Counted from the stretch's first letter, positions 1-10,530 are shown. The stretch: DNA of 64,000 bases from Amycolatopsis decaplanina DSM 44594 (GCF_000342005.1 NZ_AOHO01000075.1:62001-126000), one strand, 5' to 3'. Numbers and translations: made by a program. Notes: generated by a model not told the origin, from the sequence alone.

Positions 1-654
1 GGCCGCTCCCGCGGCGAACTCCGCGGCGGAAACCGGAACATACTGGACCTCTCGCCCCGAAGCCTTGCCGATTTCCGCCGCCGCGTCCGCGAAACTCAAC
101 AAGCGGGGACCGGTCAGCTCGTACACCTCGCCGTTGTGCCCGTCGGTGGTCAGCGCCGTCACCACGACGTCGACGATGTCCTCGACGTCGATGAACGGCT
201 CGGTCACCTGGCCCGCGGGCAGCACGATCTCGCCGGTGAGCACCGGTTCCAGCAGGAAGTGCTCGCTGAAGTTCTGCGCGAACCAGCTGGCCCGCACGAC
301 CGTCCACTCGGCACCGGAGTCCCGCACACCCTGTTCACTCACCACGGCCTCCTCCTCGCCGCGCCCGGACAGCAGGACCAGCCGCCGGACGCCGTGCTCC
401 ACGGCCAGCTTCGAGAAGTCCCGGATCGCTTCGGCGGCACCGGGGAAGGCGAGGTCGGGATAATAAGTCACGTAGGCCGCGCCGACCCCGGTGACCGCCG
501 CCGTCCAGGTCGACCGGTCGTTCCAGTCGAACCCGGGACGCGACGCCGTACGGACCTCGACACCCCGCTCGGTCAGGCGCCGCGCCACCCGGCTCCCCGT
601 CTTGCCGGTAGCGCCGAGGACCAGGACCGTCTCGTTGTTCTTCGTCTCTGTCAT
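1..654 (-). CDS. NmrA-like NAD(P)-binding protein (3' end outside window)
   Basis: The reading frame begins with ATG at 654 and stays open to the left edge, so the C-terminus is missing. The N-terminus reads ETVLVLGATGKTGSRVARRL, a Rossmann GxTGxxG nucleotide-binding motif. A later stretch (residues about 125-150) matches the NmrA/atypical SDR pattern in which a NAD(P)H-binding protein acts as a quinone reductase or redox sensor. There is no catalytic YxxxK motif in the visible part. It is divergent from the AraC-type gene that starts at 736, with 81 bp between them, which suggests that the AraC protein controls it. Function beyond the family is inference. Confidence 0.85.
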   Translation of the reverse strand, partial: MTETKNNETVLVLGATGKTGSRVARRLTERGVEVRTASRPGFDWNDRSTWTAAVTGVGAAYVTYYPDLAFPGAAEAIRDFSKLAVEHGVRRLVLLSGRGEEEAVVSEQGVRDSGAEWTVVRASWFAQNFSEHFLLEPVLTGEIVLPAGQVTEPFIDVEDIVDVVVTALTTDGHNGEVYELTGPRLLSFADAAAEIGKASGREVQYVPVSAAEFAAGAA

Positions 655-735
655 ACCCCTAGTCAAGCGTCTCCAAATGAGACGGAACATAGTTCAAAAG
701 CTCATTTCCATGTTTCATCGTCTACACTTCTCGGC
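655..735. promoter_or_regulatory. Divergent promoter region with inverted heptamer
   Basis: This short gap separates the NmrA-like gene and the AraC-type gene. It contains AAATGAG at 675-681 and its inverse CTCATTT at 701-707, 19 bases apart, and a small GTCTC/GAGAC inverted repeat around 669-683. The region has lower GC than its flanks. It is a reasonable operator candidate for the AraC-family protein, but AraC proteins usually bind direct repeats, so this is only suggestive. Confidence 0.35.
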
Positions 736-1674
736 ATGGATCCCCTCGCCGGTCTGCTCGACGGACCCCGTGCCCGCGGCGCGTTCCTGCTGAAGTCGGT
801 CATGACCCCGCCGTGGTCGCTGCGGATCGAGGACGAGGCGCCACTGACGGTGATGGCGCAGGTTCGCGGCGAGTCCTGGGTCGTGCCCGACCACGGGGAA
901 GCGGTCCATCTCGGCACCGGCGACATCGCCATCGCGCGCGGTCCTGACCCGTATCTCGTCGCGGACGACCCGGCCACGCCACCGCAGGCGGTGATCCTGC
1001 CCGGACAGGAATGCCTGACCCCGGACGGGCAGCACCTCACCGAGTTGTCCGATCTCGGCGTCCGCACCTGGGGCAGCGACCCGGACGGCCCTGTCGTCCT
1101 GCTCACCGGCACGTATCCGCTGGAGGGCGAGATCAGCAAACGGCTCCTCAACGCGCTGCCGTCTCTGCTGGTCGTACGGGACGAGGAGTGGGAGAACCCG
1201 CTCGTGCCGTTGCTCGCCGGGGAGATCGTCAAAGACACGCCAGGGCAGGAAGCCGTCCTGGACCGGGTGCTCGATCTGCTCCTGGTCACCGCCCTGCGCA
1301 CCTGGTTCGACAGGCCCGGCGCCGCGGCACCCGCCTGGTACCGCGCGCACAGCGACCCGGTCGTCGGGCGCGCGTTGAAACTGTTGCAGCACAAGCCATC
1401 CGAGGCGTGGACCGTGGCGAGCCTCGCGGCCGGCACCGGAGTGTCCCGGGCCGCGTTCGCCCGGCGGTTCACCGCCGCGGTGGGCGAACCGCCGATGGCC
1501 TACCTCGCGAGCTGGCGTATCGCGCTGGCCGCGGATCTCCTGCGCCAGCATCCCGATGTCACGATCGGCGCGGTCGCGCGACAGGTCGGTTACGGCAGTT
1601 CGTTCGCGCTCAGCACCGCGTTCAAACGCGAACACGGCGTCAGCCCACAGGGTTACCGCGCCGGCGTCGCGTAA
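736..1674 (+). CDS. AraC family transcriptional regulator (cupin_6 type)
   Basis: A 312-residue protein from ATG 736 (MDPLAGLLDG). The first 170 residues match the AraC-binding-like cupin_6 domain found in regulators divergent from NmrA-like or SDR genes. The last 100 residues hold two helix-turn-helix motifs of the AraC type, with the typical signatures WTVASLAAGTGVSRAAFARR and IGAVARQVGYGSSFALSTAF. An upstream in-frame start at 136 exists, but it would run antisense through the NmrA gene, so the start at 736 is chosen. It overlaps the convergent WYL gene by 22 bp. It probably regulates the divergent oxidoreductase. Confidence 0.9.
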   Translation: MDPLAGLLDGPRARGAFLLKSVMTPPWSLRIEDEAPLTVMAQVRGESWVVPDHGEAVHLGTGDIAIARGPDPYLVADDPATPPQAVILPGQECLTPDGQHLTELSDLGVRTWGSDPDGPVVLLTGTYPLEGEISKRLLNALPSLLVVRDEEWENPLVPLLAGEIVKDTPGQEAVLDRVLDLLLVTALRTWFDRPGAAAPAWYRAHSDPVVGRALKLLQHKPSEAWTVASLAAGTGVSRAAFARRFTAAVGEPPMAYLASWRIALAADLLRQHPDVTIGAVARQVGYGSSFALSTAFKREHGVSPQGYRAGVA

Positions 1675-2606
1675 CGCTCGACCAGTTCGGCGCCGATCCG
1701 CGCGAGTTCCTCCTGGACCGACGGCGGACCCAGCACCTCGATCATCGAGCCCCAGCCCGCGAGCTGCTGGGCGATCATCCACGCCACCGGCGCCGACACC
1801 GTCACCCGCACACGCCCGTCGTCGAGCGTCTCCTCGACGCTCGCCTGCCGTCCGAAGTGGTCCTGGAGGATCGGCAGATGCCGCTCGGCGATGAGCACGG
1901 TCGCGTCCAGCCCCGAACGCCGTTGCTCGACCCGGTCGACCACCTGCTCCCACGCCCGCGACAACTCGAAGTCGCCCGGCCGCCCCGCGAGCAGGTCGGT
2001 GACCTCGGCGTCGGACATGCGGTCGACACGGAAGGTGCGCTGGCCCTTCTCGGTACCCGCGATGAGGTACCAGATGTCGTCCTTGTCCACGAGCCCCCAC
2101 GGATCCACGACCCGCTCGACCGGTTCCGCGCCCTTCTTCGCGTAGCCGAGGCGGACTTTGCGACGGCGGACGATCCCAGCCTGCAGCACGGTGAGCAGTT
2201 CGGGCCGTTCCTTCTCGCGCTCACCCCAGCTCGACGGGTCGATGACGACCGCGTCCGCGGCGGCCTGGGCGTCCGCGCGGAAAGTGTCCGGCAGAGCCCG
2301 GACCAGCTTCCGCAGCGCGGATTTGACCTCGGACGAGATGGACGCGGCCGGACCCGCGAGCAGGAACAGCGCCTGAGCCTCCGACGCCGACAGTCCACTG
2401 AGGTCGGTCCGCGCGCCACCGACCAGCGACCATCCGCCACCCCGGCCGGGCTGCGGGTACACCGGCACGCCCGCGGCGGACAACGCCTCGAGATCACGCC
2501 GAGCGGTGGCGACCGAGATCTCGAGTTCGTCCGCCAGTTCGGCGGCCGTGACGCGGCCCCGAGCCTGCATCAGCAGGAGGGTGGCCACCAGGCGATCGGC
2601 ACGCAT
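1653..2606 (-). CDS. WYL domain HTH transcriptional regulator (DeoR/PafC-like)
   Basis: A 317-residue protein. Residues 1-60 form an HTH_11 winged helix (LVATLLLMQARGRVTAAELA, then a recognition helix with SVATARRDLEALS). Residues about 140-225 hold the WYL domain, with the sequence DIWYLIAG where the name-giving residues lie. The C-terminal WCX extension follows. WYL regulators sense ligands or nucleic acid and often control DNA-damage or metabolic genes. No divergent partner is tightly linked: the pentapeptide gene lies 80 bp upstream on the same strand. The target is unknown. Confidence 0.88.
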   Translation of the reverse strand: MRADRLVATLLLMQARGRVTAAELADELEISVATARRDLEALSAAGVPVYPQPGRGGGWSLVGGARTDLSGLSASEAQALFLLAGPAASISSEVKSALRKLVRALPDTFRADAQAAADAVVIDPSSWGEREKERPELLTVLQAGIVRRRKVRLGYAKKGAEPVERVVDPWGLVDKDDIWYLIAGTEKGQRTFRVDRMSDAEVTDLLAGRPGDFELSRAWEQVVDRVEQRRSGLDATVLIAERHLPILQDHFGRQASVEETLDDGRVRVTVSAPVAWMIAQQLAGWGSMIEVLGPPSVQEELARIGAELVERYATPAR

Positions 2607-2686
2607 GCGCCCAGTCTCGCAGGCAAACCGCTCACCCGATGCGCACTTTGACTCCTTCGTACCCGCAACCAGGTGCCGAATTGCGG

Positions 2687-3490
2687 CTACCAGTGGGAGG
2701 GAGGGGAAAGCGAATCGGGCAGCTTCGTCGTCGCGTCGCCCTTCGCCGCGTCCAGTTGCGACTGGACAAGGAAGAGCACGTCACGGAAATCCGCGCCGCG
2801 GATGTCGGCGTCGCGCAGGTCCGCCCCGGTGACGTCGGCCTGCCGCAGATCGGCTCCCCGCAGGTCCGCGCCGATCAGGTAGGCCCCGCGCAGAAGCGCG
2901 CCGCGCAGGTTCGCCCCCTTGAGTTTCGCGCCGATGAGGTCGGCGCCGCGCCGGTCCTTCTTCTTGCCCGGCACGGCGGCGCGGGCGAGTTCGCTCGCCC
3001 GCAGCAGCAGTCCGTTCACCGCGGCCCGATGCGTGTGGACGTCCGACTTCCTCAGCACGCCGGGCGTGTCCAGCGTCATCCGCTCGGTCCGGTCGATCAT
3101 CTCCGCCAGGTCGTCGCGGATCGTCGCGGACGTCGGCAGCGAAGCAGCCTCGGTGAGGTAGTAGAGCAGCTCCTGCAGGTCCCGCATGACCGGGAAGACC
3201 GCGAACATCGACTTCGCCGTCTTCGGTGCCTTCCGCCAGTCCTCGCCGTTAAAGGTGATCTGGGAGACCTTCTGACCCGCGCCGAAGCAGTCGTAGACAG
3301 TGCAGCCGGTGAAGCCCTTCTTGCGGAGCTTGTCGTGGATGCCGCACCGGGAATCCTCGCGCAGGTTCGGGCACGCCTGGCCCGCCGGTTTGGTGATCGC
3401 GAAATCGGCCGACGCAGCGAAGGCCGGGACGACACAGCACAGGCCGAAGCAGTTCTCACAGTCGGCTCGCAGGCTGGAAAGGGCTGGCAC
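2687..3490 (-). CDS. Cysteine-rich pentapeptide repeat protein
   Basis: The N-terminal third is cysteine rich (DCENCFGLCC, later a GCTVYDCFGAGQ motif) and may bind metal. The C-terminal part (about residues 180-250) is a run of pentapeptide repeats of the A(D/N)LxG type: GADLIGAKLKGANLRGALLR is one section. Such repeats form a right-handed quadrilateral beta helix. This Cys-rich plus pentapeptide arrangement is a recognisable actinobacterial family of unknown role. The frame is open up to ATG 3556, but the family normally begins close to the Cys-rich block, and GTG 3490 has a GGGAG Shine-Dalgarno-like stretch 11 bases upstream, so it was chosen. From GTG 3490 the protein has 267 residues. Confidence 0.82.
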   Translation of the reverse strand: MPALSSLRADCENCFGLCCVVPAFAASADFAITKPAGQACPNLREDSRCGIHDKLRKKGFTGCTVYDCFGAGQKVSQITFNGEDWRKAPKTAKSMFAVFPVMRDLQELLYYLTEAASLPTSATIRDDLAEMIDRTERMTLDTPGVLRKSDVHTHRAAVNGLLLRASELARAAVPGKKKDRRGADLIGAKLKGANLRGALLRGAYLIGADLRGADLRQADVTGADLRDADIRGADFRDVLFLVQSQLDAAKGDATTKLPDSLSPPSHW

Positions 3491-3758
3491 GGTGGTTCGG
3501 ACTCCCGATGCTCGACAGGTGTTCCAGCCACAGGGTACGGAGGAGCCGAGGTGCACTTTCCGTGCAGGGCACCCGCCGCCAATGGCCGCCAGACGAAGGT
3601 CGGGTCCTGCCCCGTTCAGTCGATATCGGACATGTCAAACGCTCAATAACCTCGATCTTCGTGGGATTCGGCAGGTGCCGTCCCATGCGGTCGAGCTGGA
3701 CCGCTTCCGCCGCTGTGGTCTTGACCGGCCGGTCCCCTGCGAACGACAGGACGAACAC

Positions 3759-4940
<1,182 letters not shown>

Positions 4941-4944
4941 AAAG

Positions 4945-4990
4945 CTCGTGAGTGGTAAGGACGGTTCTAACCGTCCTTACCACTCACGAG
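4945..4990. terminator. Bidirectional terminator, palindromic repeat family copy 1
   Basis: A perfect 22-bp inverted repeat (arms 4945-4966 and 4969-4990) with a two-base loop, beginning CTCGTGAGTGGTAAGG. It sits between two convergent genes, four bases after the protease stop and eight bases from the esterase stop, so it can terminate both transcripts. The same element occurs at 12063, 19183 and 25784. Confidence 0.9.
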
Positions 4991-4998
4991 GTGTTTCG

Positions 4999-5871
4999 CT
5001 ACAGCACCTTGCGGATGCTCGGCACCACGGCCGCGAGTCCGGCGGCGTTCGGGTGCAGCGGGGCGAAGCTGTTGTTCACCACCGACGGGATGAGTCCTTC
5101 GATCCACTTGACGCCGATCGGCTGACAGGCGTCGTGACCGATGCTCGGCGTCCGGATGTCGACGTACTTCGCACCGTGCGCGGCGGACTGCTCGGCCATC
5201 CGCGCGTTCAGCCGGTCGATGTTGGCCTGGATGTAGTCGGCGTCCTGCGGCAGGACCGGGACGAGCGGCCAGCAGCCGCCGGATTTGATCCCGGTCGGGT
5301 AGCCCACCATGACGATCTCGGCCCGCGGGGCGCGCTGGCGGATCTGCTCGATGACCGTGCCGTAGGTCGCGGCGAAGGCGTCGATCTTGGTGGCGTACTT
5401 GTCCACTCCGCCCGCGGTGTTGGCCGCCTTGCACGACGCGCCCACCGGGAGCAGGTTCACGCACGACGTCGCGAGTCCGACCAGTCCGATGTCGTTGCCG
5501 CCGATGCCGACGGTCACCAGCGTCGTGTCGGCCGAGAGCGCGTCGTACTGCGGCGGGTTGGTGCCGGAGATGATGCCCTTCTGCGGGTTGGTGAAATGGG
5601 ACGTGGTCGCGCCGCCGCAGGTGACGTCGCGCAGTTCGTCGACGTCGGTCTCCTTCGCCAGCAGGCCGGCGTAGTTGATCGCCGACCGGGCGCAGGTGAA
5701 CAGATCGGACTGTGGCAGGACCACCGAGCCCGCCGAGAACGAGTCACCCATCGCGACGTACACCTGACGCTCCGCCGCGGCGAGAGCCGGTGTCCCGATT
5801 CCGACGAGGGTCAATGCGGTGCCCGCCACCGCGGCGATCCGGGCGAGTCTTCCCCAGCGAGTACGTGTCAC
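4999..5871 (-). CDS. Secreted SGNH/GDSL-family esterase
   Basis: A 290-residue protein from GTG 5871, preceded by an AGGAGG site with correct spacing; an upstream ATG at 5934 lacks one. Residues 1-32 are a signal peptide ending ALAAA. The SGNH blocks are visible: GDSFSAG with nucleophile Ser44, the GGND motif (IGGNDIG), and HPN in the last block supplying the catalytic His. Conserved cysteines suggest disulfides in the secreted enzyme, as in streptomycete SGNH lipases. The substrate (lipid or acyl ester) cannot be read from sequence. Confidence 0.92.
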   Translation of the reverse strand: MTRTRWGRLARIAAVAGTALTLVGIGTPALAAAERQVYVAMGDSFSAGSVVLPQSDLFTCARSAINYAGLLAKETDVDELRDVTCGGATTSHFTNPQKGIISGTNPPQYDALSADTTLVTVGIGGNDIGLVGLATSCVNLLPVGASCKAANTAGGVDKYATKIDAFAATYGTVIEQIRQRAPRAEIVMVGYPTGIKSGGCWPLVPVLPQDADYIQANIDRLNARMAEQSAAHGAKYVDIRTPSIGHDACQPIGVKWIEGLIPSVVNNSFAPLHPNAAGLAAVVPSIRKVL

Positions 5872-5981
5872 TGCCGCCTCCTGCATGCGTCGTCGAATGC
5901 TGCGGTCAGCGTCCGCCGGACAGCGGCGAACCACTAGAACGGAGGCGCGCGTTCTTGATCGGAGTTTTGTAGGTTGCCTCT

Positions 5982-7206
5982 ATGACGAAGGCGTCGGCTC
6001 AACCCTGGCGCAGGCTGGACGCCTCGGTATTGACCCGGCTGGAGCCGGACACCGCCGCGATCGCGTCCGCCGCGATGGACCAGGTCCGCGCCGGACTCCG
6101 GATCCCGCTGGACGACCGGACGGCCGCCAACCTCCAAGTCACTCTCGACGTCGCACTGGACGCTTTCTTCACCGAGATCGGTCATCCCGACAGCACCACC
6201 GACCGGGAGGTCTACCGGGCGCAGGGCCGGGCCCAGCACACCGCCGGCCGAAGTCTCGAAGAGATGCTCGGCTTCTACCAGTCGGCGGCACTGGGGGTCT
6301 GGCGGCAGCTCACCTCGGCGGCACCGGCGGTGGACCTGCCGACCCAGGCGATCGTCGAACTCGGCGAGGCGCTCTTCGCCTTCATCGCCGAACTCTCGGC
6401 CGCGGCCGCCGACGGATATGCCGAAGCGCGGTCACAGGCGGCGCGGGCCGGGCAAGCGCGGCGGGACCGGCTCCTCGGTCTGCTGCTCGCCGAACCGGCC
6501 GCCGCGCGGGACGTGCTCGACGACGCCGCGAACCAAGCCGCGTGGATACTGCCCGGTCGTCTCGTCATCGCCGTCACCAGCGCCGATGTCGCACCGCGGT
6601 TGCTGGACAGGATGCCGGGACGGGTGCTGATCGGCCGTCACCACGACTTGACCGCCGTGGTCATGCCCGCCGACCGGCTCGAGTGGTACCTCAGCCGGTT
6701 GCGGGACCTGCTCGGCGGAGAGCAGGCGGGAGTGGGCCCGGTGGTGCCGCTGCGTTCGGCCGCGCTCAGCGCTCGGCGGAAACGCCCTCGTCCACACCAC
6801 CGATCACCGCATCGATCTGCTGCTGACCGCCGATGCCGAACTCGCCGCCGAGTTCTCGAAGGACGTCCTCGCGCCCCTGGCGGGTCTGCCGGAACCGGCG
6901 AGGCAGCGGCTCACCGCAACCCTCGCGGCCTGGCTCGCGCGGCCCGACCAGCCACAGGCGATCGGCGTCGAACTGCACGTCCATGTCCAGACCGTCCGGT
7001 ACCGGATCCGGCAGTTGCGAACGCTCTTCGGCGGCACGATCGACGATCCGGCGGGCCGCTTCGCACTGGCGATCGCCCTGAGGATCGATCCGCTGGTATC
7101 GAGGGAACCTACAAACGCTCAAAGCGGGGCGTCCATCCGCTGCGTCCCGACGACCGATAGCAACCGCAACGCGTTCTCCGACGGGGTGCCGGGTTCGGCG
7201 ATGTAG
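5982..7206 (+). pseudogene. PucR/CdaR-type regulator with internal frameshift
   Basis: From ATG 5982 the first 260 residues are a good PucR-like regulator without its HTH. At about 6775-6790 the reading frame shifts: frame one continues as arginine-rich noise to 7160, while frame plus one reads NALVHTTDHRIDLLL and then the HTH_30 DNA-binding domain with VELHVHVQTVRYRIRQL, ending at 7206. Normally about 15 further residues connect the two halves, so a small deletion with loss of frame is likely. If the sequence is correct, no full-length regulator is made. A sequencing error is the alternative. Confidence 0.75.
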
Positions 7207-7430
7207 ATCACGACCTGCTGGTCGCGGTCGCTGCCGTCGAGGAGTTCACGGATCAGCCCGGTGACCTCGGGATCGTCGGGATAACGGCCGGCGGTGGCGC
7301 GGAGATTCCGGACCGCGCTCGCGGAGAACTCCGTCGACGTCGGACACCCCGTACAGCCGTCTACTCTCCGGCTGTGGCCCGAGGAACGCGCGGCGCACGA
7401 GGTGACGCCACGCCGCAGCAGGGCCGCGAA
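7119..7430 (-). pseudogene. Remnant of MmyB-like (MLTR) regulator, C-terminal part
   Basis: Reading leftward, the tail contains AVRNLRATAGRYPDDPEV and DQQVVIYIAEPGTPSENALR, both hallmarks of the MLTR ligand-binding domain. Between them about 40 residues that are normally present are missing. A further piece, LVRRAFLGPQPESRRLY, lies in another frame around 7370-7410. The N-terminal helix-turn-helix is absent. This is a decayed gene, not a functional regulator. It runs into the tail of the PucR pseudogene from the opposite side. Confidence 0.65.
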
Positions 7431-7712
7431 GTCCTCCACCCGTGTCGTGCTCGCCGCCCACACCGAGTCCCAGCTGAAGGCCGTGGCCGAGGAGATCCGC
7501 GCGGAGGGTGGCGTCGCGTTCAACAACGGCGCGACGAACGTGCCGCCCGGCCCGATGGACCAGGTGACCGAAGCCGATTTCGACCACATCTACGCGGTGA
7601 ACCTCAGGCGTCAACAGCCTCACCGCCTCGGCCGCCGTCACCTACGGCCCGGAAGGGATCCGCACCAACGCCGTCGGACGGTCGTCCGGGTGGACGGCGA
7701 CATGCTGTCCTG
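7431..7712 (+). pseudogene. Remnant of short-chain dehydrogenase
   Basis: The plus strand encodes RVVLAAHTESQLKAVAEEIR, which corresponds to roughly residues 30-50 of an SDR, then NNGATNVPPGPMDQVTEADF and HIYAVNLR, then after a frame change SLTASAAVTYGPEGIRTNAV. The Rossmann GxxxGxG motif and the YxxxK active site are missing. It is divergent from the MLTR remnant. MLTR regulators are typically encoded next to SDR genes, so the pair probably decayed together. Confidence 0.65.
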
Positions 7713-7814
7713 ACCCGGGGCAGGGGTGGGTGATGCGGGGGAACCGGTGTTCACCCGCAGGCGTCTGAACGCGCACGACCCACACCCTGACCAGGGGTCG
7801 CCCAAGGAGAGCCG

Positions 7815-9458
7815 ATGTCATTCCTTGATCCGGAGCCGTTCTACGCCAAGCTCACCTCGGGAGACGCGGCAGGTATCGCCGAGGTCGGCGCCACCATCGC
7901 GGACGCCAAGGCGTCGTTGCAGGCCGTCGCGGACGGGATCTCCGCCGGGGCGCTGCGAGCGGCCCGGTCATGGCGCGGCACGGCTGCGGCGGAGTTCGTC
8001 GGCAAGGCGAAAGCCTCTTCACGGGCCGTCGCCGAGGTCTACGACCAGCTCCACGCCGCGGAGTCAGCCGTCAAGGGTGCCGCGAACGCGTACTCCGCGC
8101 TGCGGACGTCGGCCGACACCGCCATCGCGCCGTGGCGCAAGCTCGGCCTGAGCGATCTCCTCGAAGCGCCGGAAATCGCGATGAAGACCGTCCGGGCGCT
8201 GACCGTCGCCCAGCAGACCTACGAAAGCAAACTGAACGCGCTCGCCGCCACGACCGACGACGGCGGCGGCTGGGACAGTGAGGGCAACGCCGACATCAGC
8301 GGTGTCGATCCAGGACAGCCGTGGACGTCGCAGGGTCTGGCCTACGACGGCAAGAACCTCCTCGTGGGCTCGTACCACGACGGCGACGGGGACGGGAAAG
8401 GCGACAGTCCGATCGGCCCCGGGCTGACCCCGAGCAGGCTGACCTACGTCGACTACGAGACCGGCGTGGAAGCGGGAAACGTCTATCTCAACGGCAACGG
8501 CGAGGTCGGTGCGCCCACACACACCGGTGGCGTCGCGACGGACGGCGAGCACGTCTGGGTGTCGTCCAACGGATACGTATACGTCTACGACAAGGCCGAA
8601 CTCGACGCCGCGCAGAACAGCGGCAAGCCCGTCGACGCCGTGGACGTGGTCGCCACGCCCGCCCACAGCTACGTCACTTACGCCCAAGGCAGACTCTTCG
8701 TGGGCGACTACACCAACAACCGGCTCTACGAAATCCCCGTCGGCACGAACGGTTCACCAGAGCCGGACAAGGCCGGAGACCCGATCGAGACGCCGAACAA
8801 CGTCCAGGGTGTCGTGGTGCGCGACGACGAGTTCATCTTCTCCTCCTCCGACGGGCACAGCGGCAAGTTCTACCGGCAGGACCGCACGCCGGAGTGGTAC
8901 GACTTCAACGATCGCGAGGAGATCGAGCTGAAGGGCGGCGAGCCGGGCAACGAAGACGGCTACGACTCGCACGGCGTCGAAGAAGCGGTCGAGATCGACG
9001 GGGAGATCGTGCTGGCGCACGAATCGGGTGCCTACGGCTACCAGAAGAATCCGGGATCGAAGTGGGACGAGCCGGAGCTGACCAGGATTTCCCTGGAAGA
9101 GCTCGGTCTCGACCCGGACGGCGCGCTCTCCCCCGGCGACGCCGGATACGAGACCGATCCCGATTCGCTGGTCGGTGCCGCGGGAGTCCTGGACGGGGCG
9201 ACGTCGACGTTGAGCGCCGCGGCCGGCGCGATGTCACGGTTGCAACTGGTGTCGCATCTGCTCGGTGATGTCCCTGCAGCCGCGACCTTCAGCGACACGT
9301 TGACCAAGCGCATCGCCGCGGCAGGCGACCGGCTGACGGCGGGTGTGGACGCGGTCGGCGGCATCGCCGACAGCCTGGTCACCGGCGCGGACACGTACCG
9401 GCGTAACGAAGATGGGATCCGCGAGGGTTTGGACAAGCTCGGCGAAGTCCTCCCCTGA
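7815..9458 (+). CDS. WXG100-like / beta-propeller protein, candidate type VII secretion substrate
   Basis: A 547-residue protein with AAGGAGA six bases before ATG 7815. Residues 1-150 are helical, with a WRG turn at 53-55 (ARSWRGTAAAEF) as in WXG100/ESX proteins. Residues about 155-420 look like a beta-propeller: repeated strand motifs such as GLAYDGKNLLVGSY, GGVATDGEHVWVSS and GVVVRDDEFIFSSS, plus an acidic DGDGDGKGDS loop that may bind calcium. Residues about 440-547 are again helical. No signal peptide is present. The placing of a propeller between two helical segments is unusual. Export by an ESX system is inference; no ESX genes are in the window. Confidence 0.75.
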   Translation: MSFLDPEPFYAKLTSGDAAGIAEVGATIADAKASLQAVADGISAGALRAARSWRGTAAAEFVGKAKASSRAVAEVYDQLHAAESAVKGAANAYSALRTSADTAIAPWRKLGLSDLLEAPEIAMKTVRALTVAQQTYESKLNALAATTDDGGGWDSEGNADISGVDPGQPWTSQGLAYDGKNLLVGSYHDGDGDGKGDSPIGPGLTPSRLTYVDYETGVEAGNVYLNGNGEVGAPTHTGGVATDGEHVWVSSNGYVYVYDKAELDAAQNSGKPVDAVDVVATPAHSYVTYAQGRLFVGDYTNNRLYEIPVGTNGSPEPDKAGDPIETPNNVQGVVVRDDEFIFSSSDGHSGKFYRQDRTPEWYDFNDREEIELKGGEPGNEDGYDSHGVEEAVEIDGEIVLAHESGAYGYQKNPGSKWDEPELTRISLEELGLDPDGALSPGDAGYETDPDSLVGAAGVLDGATSTLSAAAGAMSRLQLVSHLLGDVPAAATFSDTLTKRIAAAGDRLTAGVDAVGGIADSLVTGADTYRRNEDGIREGLDKLGEVLP

Positions 9459-9469
9459 GCCAAGCGAGA

Positions 9470-10233
9470 TCAGGGACGCTTCGCGTGCGCGTAAGCGAGT
9501 GCCGGGACGAACTCGCCGGCACGACTGGCGGGAGCCTCTCCGCACGGCCCGTCGGAGATGCCTGGAGTGGTGAGCCAGAGCAGTTGCAGCTTGTCGCGCT
9601 CGGGCCTCAGTATCTGATCCTGTCCTACGCGGGCGCCTGCCGGATTGCAGTCCCCGGAGGTCGGTGCTCCGCTGCGGCTGCTGTCGGCCACCATGAGGTA
9701 GTCGTTCCGACCGGTGGCCGCCAGTAGGTGGTCTCGGATGGCGCTCGCCTTCGCGGTCGCGGTGGGCTCGTCGGCGTAGCCGCGGACGTTGACCGCGAAT
9801 CCGTCGACGTCTCGCCCCGCCGAAGCTACCGTCTCAGCGGCCGCGGCCGGTGAGGTCACGTACGGCCCGTCTCGCACGCTTCCGCCTGCTCCGGGTCGAC
9901 CATGAAGATCGGCATCGTGTTGGTGCCGCCGGCCTGGCGGACGGTCTGTTTCACCTGTTCTGCCGCGCGAATGACCTGGGCTGCTGGACGTGAGGCGATC
10001 TGGTCGCGAATGACGTCGGTTTCGGGGCCGGCCGGCGGCGAGCGCACCCAGGCCGCGGCCGGGTTGTACTCGTCTACATAGAAGTCGCTCGCGGAGCCGA
10101 GCAACGGGAACGGCGCCGCGACGGCGGACGGATCGATCGCGTGTCCTGCCGGCCCGCACGCCGAGGCGAGGGCGAGCAGGACGACGAGAGCCGACTGCCG
10201 GCCGCAGCACCACCCCACGTCGTACCTCCTCAT
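9470..10233 (-). pseudogene. GH6 cellulase-like lipoprotein, broken by deletion/frameshift
   Basis: The first part (10233-9856) encodes a lipoprotein signal peptide with lipobox LASAC, then DFYVDEYNPAAAWVRSPP and VIRDQIASRP, typical of the start of glycoside hydrolase family 6. It stops at 9856. The end of GH6 is found in another frame down to 9470: DVDGFAVNVRGYADEPTATA and DSSRSGAPTSGDCNPAGARV. About 100 residues that should carry the two catalytic aspartates are missing at the junction near 9860. The remaining sequence cannot make an active cellulase, so it is called a pseudogene. Confidence 0.7.
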
Positions 10234-10530
10234 CTTTCACTTGTACCCCTATGAAGATCAGGTCGTTTTGTCCGTTTACGCGATACGCGTATCTAGTTTC
10301 GCGCATCTTGCACGCGAAACCCTAAGCAGAGATATGCACCGTGATAATGCCTCTTATGACTGAGTGCCCCGGAAAGAGGGGATCAGATCGGGGCGCGAAA
10401 CGCGCTCGCTGGAGGCGGCAGAAGCCGGAGTGAAGACACCAGGAGGGGCGGTATCGGCGCTCAGCGGCCATCTGAGAGCGTTTTGCCTGGTCAGGCCCAC
10501 CCTTTTCGCCGGAGCGAACAAAGGGAAATC

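Noticed and set aside
136..735. Long N-terminal extension of the AraC frame
   Set aside because: The frame from 136 to 735 lies antisense to the NmrA gene and shows no domain; the true start at 736 fits the cupin_6 domain.
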